DNA from: Azospirillum sp. TSA2s | GTDB taxonomy: Bacteria; Pseudomonadota; Alphaproteobacteria; Azospirillales; Azospirillaceae | Direction of reading: 5' to 3' | NCBI RefSeq assembly: GCF_004923315.1 | Contig: NZ_CP039651.1 | Span: 248,001 to 312,000, forward strand | DNA: 64,000 nucleotides | Shown: one piece after another, positions 1 through 7,687 of the stretch | How the letters are laid out: each line of letters starts with the position of its first letter | Numbering within the stretch: position 1 is the stretch's first letter | Program-made: the position numbers and the translations under genes | Notes under the pieces: generated by a model | Seen by the model: the letters and a program-made list of their open reading frames with translations, nothing else | The model's database searches: none | Told to the model about the DNA's origin: nothing

Positions 1-479
1 CACGGCGCGATGGCGGCGACGACGCCGACCGGCTCGCGCATGGTCATGGCGAAGCCGTTGCGCTTCTCGCTGGGCAGGGTGGTGCCGTCGATGCGGCTCG
101 CCTCGCCGGCGGAGAAGCGCAATTCCTTGGCGGCGCGCATCACCTCGCCGCGCGATTCCGCCAGCACCTTGCCCTGTTCGGCCGACAGGATGAAGGCCAA
201 CTCCTCGGCCCGCTGCTCCAGCAGGTCGGCGGCGCGGAACAGCAGGGCGCCGCGTTCCGGCCCCGGCACCTCGCGCCACAGCTTCCAGGCGCGGTGCGCC
301 GCCGTGACGGCGCGGTCGACGTCGTCGGTCGAGCTTTCGGCGAAATGGCCGAGGCACTGGTCGCGCCGCGCCGGGTTGTGGATGGCGGAGGTGTTGCCGT
401 TGGCCTCCTCGGCCACTCCGTCGATGATGTTGCCGTAACGACCGCCGATGGCGTCGTTCAGCCAGCTCTGCATGTCCAT
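1..479 (-). CDS. Aldehyde dehydrogenase family protein, N-terminal part
   Basis: NAD(P)-dependent aldehyde dehydrogenases oxidise an aldehyde to the acid. About 159 N-terminal residues are inside the window and the gene runs off the left edge. They read like the start of the ALDH superfamily: HNPARRDQCLGHFAE, then a helical stretch with RAADLLEQRAEEL, then EQGKVLAESRGEV and MREPVGVVAAIAP, which leads into the Rossmann core. The catalytic Cys and Glu lie outside. ATG at 479 was chosen; a second ATG at 473 is possible. The gene is last in a minus-strand series of four catabolic genes, 33 bases after the iron alcohol dehydrogenase, so the pair could take an alcohol to its acid. The substrate is unknown. 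Confidence 0.85.
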   Translation of the reverse strand, partial: MDMQSWLNDAIGGRYGNIIDGVAEEANGNTSAIHNPARRDQCLGHFAESSTDDVDRAVTAAHRAWKLWREVPGPERGALLFRAADLLEQRAEELAFILSAEQGKVLAESRGEVMRAAKELRFSAGEASRIDGTTLPSEKRNGFAMTMREPVGVVAAIAP

Positions 480-512
480 GAAATTCGGTCTCCGCCCGGT
501 TGGAGTTCGGCC

Positions 513-1676
513 TTAGAGTTCGGCGCGCAGGAGGGACTTCATGTCCTCCAGCGTCGGCTGGCGCGGGTTGACGGGCACGTTGCCGGACTGCATCGCCTCG
601 GTGGCGACGCTGTCGAAATCGGCCTCGGTCAAGCCGAAGTCGCCGAGCTTGGCGGTGATGCCGATGTCGGTCTTGAGCTGCTCGATGGCGGTGACGGAGC
701 GCTCCGCCGCCTCGCGCAGGCTGAGATGCGCGACGCGCTCGCCGAAAATCTCGGCGATGCGGGCGTATTTCGGCAGGTTGCCCGGCAGGTTGAACCGCAT
801 CACCGCCGGCAGCAGGATGGCGTTGACCAGCCCGTGCGGAATGTGGAACCGCGCGCCGAGCGGCATCGCAAAGGCGTGGACCAGACCGAGGCGGGTACTG
901 TTGAAGGCCATCGCGGCGATGGTGCTGGCCAGCAGCAGGTCGCCGCGCGCCTGGGCGTTGCCGCCCTGGGACACGCCGACGCGCAGGCTGCGGGCGATCA
1001 GGGTCATCGCCTGTTCCGACATCGCCTCGGAAATCGGCTGGGTCGCCGTGTTGACGTAGGATTCCAGCGCGTGGGTCAGCGCGTCCATGCCGGTGGCCGC
1101 CGTGAAGGCCGGCGGCAGCGACACCGTCAGCGCCGGGTCCAGCAGGGCGACGCGCGGGCAGTTCAGCACGCTGCCGACGCTGATCTTGACCTTGTTGGCC
1201 TTGTCGGACAGCACCGACCAGATGGTCAGCTCGCTGCCGGTGCCGGCGGTGGTCGGGATGGCGACGACGGGGGCGCCGGCCGCCTTGACCTTGCCGATGC
1301 CGACATAGTCGCGGATGGTGCCGGGGTTGGTCAGCATCAGGCCGACCGCCTTGGCGGTGTCCAGCGCGCTGCCGCCGCCGACGCCGACCACCAGGTCGCA
1401 GCCCTGCGCCTTGGCGAGGCGGGTGCCGGCCTCGACCGACGAGACGTCGGGGTCGCTCTCCACCTCGGTGAAGGCCGCGGCGGGGATGCCGGCCTCGGTC
1501 AGGGTGGCGACCACGCGGTCGACGATGCCGGCGCGGGCGACGCCGGGGTCGCCGACGACCAGCGCCCGGCTGCCGCCGAGATCGCGGGCGATCGCCGGCA
1601 GGCGGGACAGGGCGCCCCAGCCGAATTCGATGGCGGTGGGGATGTGATAGCTGAAGGACGGAATTCCGGTGGTCAT
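513..1676 (-). CDS. Iron-containing alcohol dehydrogenase
   Basis: Type III metal-dependent alcohol dehydrogenase, 387 residues, the usual family length. The NAD-binding half carries VVGVGGGSALDTAK near residue 98 and IPTTAGTGSE near 140. The metal-binding half carries GMDALTHALESY near 193 and GLVHAFAMPLG followed by HIPHGLVNAILLP near 262-280, which supply the Asp and three His ligands. It reversibly interconverts a primary alcohol or hydroxy acid with its aldehyde or ketone, in the cytoplasm. It lies 28 bases after the Ldh-type dehydrogenase and before the aldehyde dehydrogenase, so the four genes are probably one transcript. The exact substrate (for example 4-hydroxybutyrate, lactaldehyde or a diol) cannot be told from sequence. 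Confidence 0.92.
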   Translation of the reverse strand: MTTGIPSFSYHIPTAIEFGWGALSRLPAIARDLGGSRALVVGDPGVARAGIVDRVVATLTEAGIPAAAFTEVESDPDVSSVEAGTRLAKAQGCDLVVGVGGGSALDTAKAVGLMLTNPGTIRDYVGIGKVKAAGAPVVAIPTTAGTGSELTIWSVLSDKANKVKISVGSVLNCPRVALLDPALTVSLPPAFTAATGMDALTHALESYVNTATQPISEAMSEQAMTLIARSLRVGVSQGGNAQARGDLLLASTIAAMAFNSTRLGLVHAFAMPLGARFHIPHGLVNAILLPAVMRFNLPGNLPKYARIAEIFGERVAHLSLREAAERSVTAIEQLKTDIGITAKLGDFGLTEADFDSVATEAMQSGNVPVNPRQPTLEDMKSLLRAEL

Positions 1677-1704
1677 GTCGTGAACTCTCCAGGTCGCCGG
1701 ACGC

Positions 1705-2751
1705 TCATTGGATCCAGGCGACGTCGTAGGTTTGGCCGAGCGCGATCAGATCCTCGGCGACGCGGTCGGGAAGCTCGATGCCGTCGCGGCGGCGGGTGGC
1801 TTCCAGCCGGTGCTCGACCTCGCCGGCGTGCAGGATCTCCGGCGTGCCGGGGACCTTCGGCTCCGCCTTCATCAGGTCGATGAAGCGGCCGAGCCGGTCG
1901 GTGAAGTCGGCCAGCGGCAGGAACCGCCCGATGTCGATGGCGATGAAGAAATGGCCGACATTCTGCGGCTCGGCCCAATTGTCGTACATGTTGTTGACGG
2001 TCGGGCCATAGCCGGCGCCGGTCAGCACGCCGGCCAGAATGTCGATGGCCATCGACAGCCCCGACCCCTTGGCGCCGCCCAGCGGCAGCACGGCGCCGTC
2101 AAGCGCGGCCTCCGCGTCGGTGGTCGGGTTGCCCTCCTTGTCCACCGCCCAGCCCAGCGGGATGCTCTCCCCCCGCTTGGCGGCGACGATGATCTTGCCG
2201 CGCGCGACGAGGCTGGTCGCCATGTCCAGCACGAAGGGAACCGGACGCCCGGTGGGAAAGCCGAAGGCGACCGGGTTGGTGCCCAGGAAGGGCCGCACCC
2301 CGCCGGCCGGCGGCATGGTCTGCGAGGCGTTGGACAGCACGATCAGCGCCAGACCCTGCTCCACCGCCCGCTGGACATAGAAGGCGCCGGTGCCGAAATG
2401 GTTGGAATGGCGCACGCCCAGCGCGCAGACGCCGTGGCGTTTGGCGCGTTCCATCGCCAGATCCAGCGCCACCGCGCCGACATGGGCGCCGAAATTGTTG
2501 CCGCCGTCGGCCAACGCCGTGCAGCCGTCGTCGCGCACCAGCGTCACCGGGGCGTTGGGGTCGATCATCCCCTCGGCGGCGCGCTTCAGATAGATGCCGG
2601 TGCGCACGACGCCGTGCGATTCCACCCCGCGCAGGTCGGCGTAGACCAGGCTGTCGGCCACCGTCGCGGCGACCGCGGGGGGGACGCCGGCACGCTCGAA
2701 CACTTGGCCGCAATAAGCCGCCAGCCGGTCGTGCGGGACGCGGACGCTCAT
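1705..2751 (-). CDS. Ldh family (malate/lactate/ureidoglycolate-type) NAD(P) oxidoreductase
   Basis: 348-residue member of the malate/L-lactate dehydrogenase (Ldh_2) family, which oxidises 2-hydroxy acids with a fold unlike classical LDH. Family marks visible are GVESHGVVRTGIYL with His46, RHSNHFGTGAFYVQRA near residue 115, FLGTNPVAFGFPTGRP with LDMATS near 180, and LPLGGAKGSGLSMAIDILAG near 230. The start at 2751 overlaps the stop of the upstream gene in an ATGA quartet, which points to translational coupling and rules against the longer reading frame that continues upstream. The neighbouring RraA-like aldolase suggests cleavage of a 4-hydroxy-2-oxo acid to pyruvate plus a second carbonyl. 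Substrate unassigned. Confidence 0.9.
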   Translation of the reverse strand: MSVRVPHDRLAAYCGQVFERAGVPPAVAATVADSLVYADLRGVESHGVVRTGIYLKRAAEGMIDPNAPVTLVRDDGCTALADGGNNFGAHVGAVALDLAMERAKRHGVCALGVRHSNHFGTGAFYVQRAVEQGLALIVLSNASQTMPPAGGVRPFLGTNPVAFGFPTGRPVPFVLDMATSLVARGKIIVAAKRGESIPLGWAVDKEGNPTTDAEAALDGAVLPLGGAKGSGLSMAIDILAGVLTGAGYGPTVNNMYDNWAEPQNVGHFFIAIDIGRFLPLADFTDRLGRFIDLMKAEPKVPGTPEILHAGEVEHRLEATRRRDGIELPDRVAEDLIALGQTYDVAWIQ

Positions 2752-3419
2752 GAACGCAGCCCCCGCTCGGCCAGCAGGCGGTCGACCCAGCTCCGGTCGA
2801 CGGTGCCGTCGGCGATGCTGCGCAGGATGCCGCCCTCGCGGTCCTGCTGGGCGCGGGCCAGCTCCAGGATGGCCGGGGCGTCGGCCTGCGGCACCGCCAG
2901 GAGGCCGTCCTCGTCGCCCAGCAGGATGTCGCCGGGGGCCACCACCATGCCGCCGACCGACACGGTGACGTTGATCTCGCCGGGGCCGTCCTTGTAGGGG
3001 CCGCGATGGGTGGCGCCACGGGCGTAGACCGGCAGGTCGCCCGCCGCCAGCACCGCCGTGTCGCGCACCGCGCCGTCGATCACGAAGCCGGCGACGCCGC
3101 GCGTCCGGGCGTAGGACCACATGATCTCGCCGATGATGGCGTTGGTGGTGTCGCCGCCGGCGTCGACCACGATCACGTCGCCCGGCCGGGCGAGGTCGAG
3201 CGCCTTGTGGACCATGAGATTGTCGCCCGGCCGGGTGCGCACGGTCAGCGCCGAACCGCACAGCACGCCGGTGCGATGGATGGGCCGCAACCCCGCGCCG
3301 CCGGCAAACATGCGGTTCATGTTGTCGCTGACGATCGCCGTCGGAACGGTCTTGAACGCCGCGATGAGATCGCTCGACGGGCGCGACGGGGCGCGTTCGA
3401 TGCGGAAACCGATGGTCAT
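2748..3419 (-). CDS. RraA-like / 4-hydroxy-4-methyl-2-oxoglutarate aldolase family protein
   Basis: 223 residues from the ATG at 3419, which has a purine-rich GGGGAAGAAGG just upstream; an in-frame ATG at 3482 would add 21 atypical residues. The RraA/HMG-CHA aldolase signature is present: RPGDVIVVDAGGDTTNA near residue 77 with IIGEIMWSYA, then VIDGAVRDTAVL near 115 whose Arg-Asp pair binds the divalent metal and pyruvate enolate in this family. Enzymes of the class cleave 4-hydroxy-2-oxo acids to pyruvate; the E. coli member RraA instead inhibits RNase E. The setting, first gene of a dehydrogenase operon divergent from a LysR regulator, favours the aldolase role. Substrate unknown. Confidence 0.85.
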   Translation of the reverse strand: MTIGFRIERAPSRPSSDLIAAFKTVPTAIVSDNMNRMFAGGAGLRPIHRTGVLCGSALTVRTRPGDNLMVHKALDLARPGDVIVVDAGGDTTNAIIGEIMWSYARTRGVAGFVIDGAVRDTAVLAAGDLPVYARGATHRGPYKDGPGEINVTVSVGGMVVAPGDILLGDEDGLLAVPQADAPAILELARAQQDREGGILRSIADGTVDRSWVDRLLAERGLRS

Positions 3420-3521
3420 CCTTCTTCCCCACTGGGCGCTTGCGGCGCCGACTGTTGGCCTATGGGGCGAATGTTGGTTCACATCTCAATCACGGTCCAA
3501 TATATTATGGAGCCTTGATTG
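3420..3521. promoter_or_regulatory. Divergent promoter region with candidate LysR-type operator
   Basis: The 102-base gap between the catabolic operon and the divergent LysR gene is AT-rich compared with its surroundings. It holds an interrupted palindrome, TCCAATATATTATGGA at 3496-3511, with TCCA/TGGA outer arms and a symmetric ATAT core (12 of 16 positions symmetric). LysR regulators typically bind such sites beside their own divergent promoter. The site is inferred from position and symmetry only. Confidence 0.45.
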
Positions 3522-4484
3522 ATGCCGTTTGAGTATCGAATGATCGACATCCGCCAGCTCCGCTATTTTCAGGCGGTCGCCGAAGAGTTGCATTTTGGAC
3601 GCGCTGCCGCTCGCATACGGATTGCGCAACCGGCGCTTTCCCGCCAGATTCAGAGTTTGGAGGAGGAACTCGGCGTTCTTCTGCTGAAGCGGTCGCAACG
3701 GTCGGTGGAATTGACGCCGGCTGGGACTCTGTTCCTCGACCGGGCGTCTCGCATCCTCGACGACATCGTCAAGGCGCAGACCGACGCCCGCCGCGTCGGG
3801 ATGGGTGAGTTCGGTCATCTGGTGGTCGGCTTCATCCACTCCTCGACCTACGATCTGCTGCCGGCGATCCTGGAACGCTTCCGCCACCTCTACCCGGACG
3901 TGGAGCTGGACTTGCGGGAAATGACCATCGCGCAGCAGTTCGACGCGCTGGGGCGCGGCCTGATCGACATCGGCCTGTTGCGGCCGCCGTCCTCCGACCC
4001 ACGGCTGGAGGTCCAGACCATCCTGACCCAGCAGTTCCAACTCGCGGTTCCGGCCAACCATCCCCTGGCCGGGCTGGACAGCGTCCCGCTCGCCCGCGTC
4101 GCCGAGGAACCGTTCATCATGTTCTCGCAACGGGAAAGCCCGCTGTTCCATGCGCGGATCATGCGGATGTGCGAGACGGTCGGCTTCACGCCGCGCGTCG
4201 TGCAGAACGCCACGCAGATCCACACCGTCGTCGGTCTGGTCGGCGCCGGGATGGGCGTGGCGCTGGTGCCGGAGGTGGCGCGCAACCTGCACATGGCCGG
4301 GGTGCGCACCCTGTCGCTGGAGGATGCGCACGCGCCGGTGCATGTGGCGCTGGGCTGGCAGAAGGCGAACGAAACGCCGGCCATCCGCTCCTTACGTCAG
4401 GTCGCCCTGCTGGTCGTCCAGCAACTGGCGGCCAAGCGTCCGGAACAAGCGCCGTCGTCAGATGCCCGTCCGATGGCGGTCTGA
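3522..4484 (+). CDS. LysR family transcriptional regulator
   Basis: 320 residues. The N-terminal winged helix-turn-helix reads MIDIRQLRYFQAVAEELHFG, then RAAARIRIAQPALSRQIQ and LEEELGVLLLKRSQRSVELT, followed by the linker helix and the two-lobed effector domain (GHLVVGFIHSSTYDLLPAIL, GLIDIGLLRPP, VGLVGAGMGVALVPE). ATG at 3522 has GGAG nine bases upstream; the in-frame ATG at 3540 begins at the usual LysR start and is equally plausible. It is divergent from the RraA/Ldh/ADH/ALDH operon and very likely controls it, with a pathway intermediate as inducer (inference from gene order). Confidence 0.93.
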   Translation: MPFEYRMIDIRQLRYFQAVAEELHFGRAAARIRIAQPALSRQIQSLEEELGVLLLKRSQRSVELTPAGTLFLDRASRILDDIVKAQTDARRVGMGEFGHLVVGFIHSSTYDLLPAILERFRHLYPDVELDLREMTIAQQFDALGRGLIDIGLLRPPSSDPRLEVQTILTQQFQLAVPANHPLAGLDSVPLARVAEEPFIMFSQRESPLFHARIMRMCETVGFTPRVVQNATQIHTVVGLVGAGMGVALVPEVARNLHMAGVRTLSLEDAHAPVHVALGWQKANETPAIRSLRQVALLVVQQLAAKRPEQAPSSDARPMAV

Positions 4485-4628
4485 CCGCGAACCTGCCACG
4501 CGAAGCCGCTCTGGCGGAAGGTCCGGCGTCGAACGGTGGACACGCTCCCGATGGGATTGCTGGTTCGGACATCGCGACGGCATCGAGGTCACTGAAACCG
4601 CGTCACGGCACGCCGCCTGACCAGACCA

Positions 4629-5144
4629 TCACCCACTTTCCTGCACAGTTCCGCGACCGGAACGGCGAGGCACGTCACCCCATCGCTTAAGCGCACCGGT
4701 GTCGATGTCGAACAGGTCGAGCACCCGCCCCACCGTGTGGTCGATCATCGCGTCCAGCGTCGCCGGCTTGGCGTAGAAGGCTGGAACCGGAGGTGCCAGG
4801 ATGGCGCCCATCTCAGCCAACGCCGTCATCGAACGCAAATGCCCAAGATGCAAGGGAGTTTCCCGCACCATCAGCACCAGCCGCCGCCGCTCCTTCAGAA
4901 CCACGTCGGCGGCGCGAGTCAGCAGGCTGGCGGTGGTTCCGGTCGCGATCTCCGCCATACTGCGCATCGAGCAGGGAGCGATCACCATGCCCATGGTGCG
5001 AAAGGAACCCGATGAGATGGAAGCGGCGATGTCGTCGACGGAATGGACCACCGTGGCAAGCGCGCGCACGTCCGCGACCTTCCGGTCGGTTTCCAGCGCC
5101 AACGTCACCTCCGCCGAGCGCGACATGACGAGATGGCTGTCGAT
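4629..5144 (-). pseudogene. ubiX: UbiX-type flavin prenyltransferase, N-terminus removed by an IS6-family insertion
   Basis: UbiX transfers dimethylallyl to FMN to make the prenylated-FMN cofactor of UbiD decarboxylases. The remaining ~172 codons match the family from about residue 30 on: DSHLVMSRSAEVTLALET, then SSGSFRTMGMVIAPCSMR, SLLTRAADVVLKERRRLVLM, RETPLHLGHLRSM and IDHTVGRVLDLFDID. The N-terminal GISGASGA phosphate-binding strand is missing because homology stops at base 5145, the inverted repeat of the insertion sequence. An open frame continues into the element to 5258 but those residues are IS sequence. No ubiD is nearby. The product should be inactive because the FMN-binding N-terminus is lost. 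Confidence 0.85.
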
Positions 5145-5959
5145 GGTGCTGTCAACTTCGCTGGTGGTTGGTGAACTTGGAGCCTGAACAACCGCCTTTC
5201 GGTTCCGCTCAGGCGGCCAGGGCAAGACCGGCCGCCTCGCGCCACGTGGTGAAGGCATGAGCCCGGGCGGCGCGGTATTCGGTGGCGGAGAGGCGGTGAC
5301 GGCGCCGTTGGAAGTGGTTGTGGATTGGGCTGTGGGTGGAAAGAAACCGTTGGGCGTGCCGGGCCGATTTGAACTTCTTCAAGTGCCGCTCGCGTCGTCG
5401 GGTCGGCTGGTGGGAGACTTCGCAGGCGTTGTTCAGATACCGACTTTGTCGGTGCTCGCCCCCGAGTTTCAGCTCCTTCTTCGCCGCCGCGTAGGATCTC
5501 AGTTTGTCCGTCACGACGACGCGCGGGGCGTAGCGCAAGCCTTTCAGCAGCTTGCGGAAGAAGCGCTTGGCTGCCTTCGTGTTGCGCCGGCTCTGGACCA
5601 GGATGTCGAGCACCACGCCGTTCTGGTCGACGGCGCGCCAGAGATAGTGCTGCTTGCCACGGATGCGGATGAAGACTTCGTCCAGGAACCATTTGTCGCC
5701 CGGCTTGGGTCGGCGCCGCTTGAGCGTGTTGGCGATCTCCCGTCCGAAGCGCAGACCCCACTCCCGGATCGTCTCGTAACTGACCTCGATGCCGCGCGCC
5801 GCCAGGATCAGCTCGACCTCCCGCAGGCTCAGACTGAACAGCCACACGGCCTCGCTGATGATCTCGGCTGGGAAGCGGAAGCCGCGGTAGGGGTTGCGGG
5901 GCATGCTCATGGCCGCGAACATGCCACGAAAGTCCCGCTCCCGCCAACCTGACAGCACC
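5145..5959. mobile_element. IS6-family insertion sequence, 815 bp
   Basis: Bounded by perfect 10-bp inverted repeats, GGTGCTGTCA at 5145-5154 and TGACAGCACC at 5950-5959, around one transposase gene, the standard IS6/IS26 layout. The flanking 8-mers (CTGTCGAT on the left, CCTGTTGC on the right) do not match, so there is no target duplication; the element either arrived by replicon fusion or one flank was later deleted. The left end sits inside ubiX. The right end abuts a second IS6-family transposase gene. Confidence 0.85.
5209..5910 (-). CDS. IS6-family transposase
   Basis: 233 residues, full family length. DDE catalytic core: LDEVFIRIRGKQHYLWRAVD with the first Asp, RVVVTDKLRSYAAAKKEL with the second Asp, and the Glu in PTRRRERHLKKFKSA. 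The N-terminal part has FPAEIISEAVWLFSLSLREV followed by SYETIREWGLRFGREIA, the helix-turn-helix typical of the family. The start MSMPRN at 5910 is 49 bases inside the right inverted repeat, as usual for the family; the open frame running further upstream crosses into the next element and is not coding. No internal stop, so possibly active. Confidence 0.9.
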   Translation of the reverse strand: MSMPRNPYRGFRFPAEIISEAVWLFSLSLREVELILAARGIEVSYETIREWGLRFGREIANTLKRRRPKPGDKWFLDEVFIRIRGKQHYLWRAVDQNGVVLDILVQSRRNTKAAKRFFRKLLKGLRYAPRVVVTDKLRSYAAAKKELKLGGEHRQSRYLNNACEVSHQPTRRRERHLKKFKSARHAQRFLSTHSPIHNHFQRRRHRLSATEYRAARAHAFTTWREAAGLALAA

Positions 5960-6735
5960 CCTGTTGCACTGGGCATAGTGGCGGGATGAGACGTGAGCCC
6001 GATCCCCATTACCGCCACCGCTTCCCGGCCGAGCTGATCGCGCATGCGGTTTGGCTCTACCATACATTCCCGCTCAGCTTTCGGGATGTCGAACTGCTCC
6101 TGGCCGACCGCGGCGTTGAGGTTTCCTATGAAACGGTGCGGCGCTGGTGCCGCAAGTTCGCCCAGACCTTTGCCAACCGGCTGCGCCGCCGGCGCCCACA
6201 GCCCGGTGACCGCTGGCACTTGGACGAGGTCTTCATCAAGATCCATGGTGTCCAGCACTACCTCTGGCGCGCGGTCGATCAGGAGGGTGTGGTGCTCGAC
6301 ATCCTGGTGCAGAACCGGCGCAACACCAAGGCGGCCAAGCGCTTCTTCAGGAAGCTGTTGACGGGGTTGCGCTACGTGCCCCGCGTCGTCGTAACCGACA
6401 AGCTGAAGTCGTACGCCGCCGCCAAAGGGAAGATCATCCCCGGCGTGGAGCACCGGCAAAGCCGGTATCTCAACAATCGCGCTGAGAACTCGCACCAGCC
6501 GACCCGGCTGCGTGAGCGACGGATGAAGCGCTTCACGTCACCCCGGCAGGCCCAGCAGTTTCTCTCCGCCCATGGCCCCATTCACCAGCATTCCCACCCG
6601 CGCCGGCACCTTATGACGGCCGCCGAATATCGGGCCTATCGAGCCAACGCTTTCGCCGTCTGGCAGCAGGAGACGTGTGTCCGCAAGATGGCCTGATGGG
6701 CGTTGGCGGGCTGCTGCAGCCGCCTTCTTGGTCTC
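5960..6735. mobile_element. Second IS6-family element, ends poorly defined
   Basis: A second transposase gene starts only 26 bases right of the first element's terminus. The sequence CCCTGTTGCACTGGG near 5958-5972 resembles an IS6-family terminus (CTGTTGCA core), but no matching inverted copy is visible downstream of the transposase, and recognisable receiver-domain coding sequence begins near 6740. The right end is therefore given approximately and may have been lost by deletion. Confidence 0.45.
5986..6696 (+). CDS. IS6-family transposase (second element)
   Basis: 236 residues, with the same DDE architecture as its divergent neighbour: LDEVFIKIHGVQHYLWRAVD, RVVVTDKLKSYAAAKGKI and the Glu-bearing PTRLRERRMKRFTSP. 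The two proteins are clearly homologous yet differ throughout, so they belong to two IS6 subtypes rather than one duplicated element. They are arranged head to head, starts facing each other across 75 bases. ATG at 5986 follows a GGCGGG purine stretch. The frame is intact. Confidence 0.9.
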   Translation: MRREPDPHYRHRFPAELIAHAVWLYHTFPLSFRDVELLLADRGVEVSYETVRRWCRKFAQTFANRLRRRRPQPGDRWHLDEVFIKIHGVQHYLWRAVDQEGVVLDILVQNRRNTKAAKRFFRKLLTGLRYVPRVVVTDKLKSYAAAKGKIIPGVEHRQSRYLNNRAENSHQPTRLRERRMKRFTSPRQAQQFLSAHGPIHQHSHPRRHLMTAAEYRAYRANAFAVWQQETCVRKMA

Positions 6736-7038
6736 GATCAAGTTAATGTGACGATGCCCGCCGTCGTTGTCCTCGCCCTGACCCTGCCGGCGCTCAGCGG
6801 GGTCGGCGTGCTGCACCGGATCAAGGCAGCCCCGGCGACCCAGCCAATCCCGGTGGTGGTGTTCTCCGGCTCACGGGAGCGGCCATTTCTTGAACTCTGC
6901 TATGAGATCGGCGCCAACGCCTACGTTGTGAAGCCGGCGGCCTTTTCCGATTTGGTCCTGGCCGTGCGGGTTCTGGGCAGGTTCTGGACCGGAGTGAACC
7001 GGCTTCCATCCAGCCAGAAGGCCCCCCTCTTTGCATGA
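6736..7038 (+). pseudogene. Response-regulator receiver domain fragment
   Basis: The C-terminal two-thirds of a CheY-like receiver: a degenerate strand-3 region (AVVVLALTLPALSGVGVLHR, where the phosphoacceptor Asp of the usual VLDLNLP is replaced by Ala), then IPVVVFSGSRE, EIGANAYVVKPAAFSDLVLA with the conserved Lys-Pro, and a short tail. The first strand and the acidic pocket are missing because the sequence upstream is the IS6-family element. Without the acidic pocket and the Asp it cannot be phosphorylated. It is best read as a truncated remnant, possibly of a rcp-type single-domain regulator. Confidence 0.65.
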
Positions 7039-7268
7039 CAGCATGACTTCTCAGACAAGAGGCGCCTTGCCCAGCGAGGGGTGGAGACAATTCATGACGG
7101 GACAGGGGGCGGAAAACTAAACCGTACAGTGCAAAGGTGCGACTACAGGTTTCATCATTGTCATAAATGCCGAATTATCGAGGAAAATGTTATTAACTCT
7201 TTCTGTTTTCCGAAAGCGGTACTATTTAGATACTAACGTGATTGTGATGAGTTTATCGGGGATGACAA

Positions 7269-7637
7269 ATGCACGCTTCCCCTCATGTTCTGGTCGCCGA
7301 GGACGAGGACCTGCTTGCCGAGATTGTGGCCGAAACCCTGGAGTCGCAAGGATTCCGCGTCACCCTCGTCCACAACGGGCTAGAGGCCGTCGAGGCTGAC
7401 GCCGTCGATCCGGCCGATATTTTGCTCACGGACATGCGTATGCCGAAGATGGGCGGCGAGACGCTGATCCAGATCATCCGGCTGCGACGCCCCGACCTAC
7501 CGATCATCGTCACCACCGGGTACAGCGAGCATCTTCCGAACGAGGAGCCGGGGCGGCTGGTGGTCCTGCGCAAGCCTTATTCCTTGTCCGTGCTGGCCCC
7601 GGTGATCACAGCCCTGCTGTCCGGCCGGATGGGATAG
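7269..7637 (+). CDS. Single-domain response regulator (CheY-like)
   Basis: 122 residues forming one receiver domain and nothing else. The acidic pair is in VLVAEDEDLLAEIV, the phosphoacceptor Asp in ILLTDMRMPKMGG near residue 55, the switch Thr in IIVTTGYSEH and the conserved Lys in VVLRKPYSLS near 102. Such proteins signal through partners or act as phosphate sinks. A close paralogue lies on the opposite strand at 29993-30370, and each is associated with a paralogous small charged protein, so the pair appears to be a conserved unit. The upstream 230 bases (7039-7268) are AT-rich and contain no gene. Confidence 0.9.
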   Translation: MHASPHVLVAEDEDLLAEIVAETLESQGFRVTLVHNGLEAVEADAVDPADILLTDMRMPKMGGETLIQIIRLRRPDLPIIVTTGYSEHLPNEEPGRLVVLRKPYSLSVLAPVITALLSGRMG

Positions 7638-7687
7638 CCCTCCTGGGCGAGGGGGATCGGCACCTGCGATCATGCGTGCGCAGCGGG

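Noticed and set aside
1705..3432. 575-residue reading that fuses an Arg-rich stretch to the Ldh-type dehydrogenase
   Set aside because: The upstream half is a shadow of the RraA-like gene; the real start at 2751 is fixed by the ATGA overlap and family length.
294..3518. Several long plus-strand open frames across the catabolic operon
   Set aside because: They lie opposite well-recognised minus-strand genes, are His/Asp/Gly/Arg-rich in the way of antisense frames in GC-rich DNA, and have no family or ribosome-binding site.
5209..6495. 428-residue frame extending the first IS6-family transposase upstream
   Set aside because: The extra N-terminal part is the antisense of the second transposase; the proper start MSMPRN lies just inside the inverted repeat.
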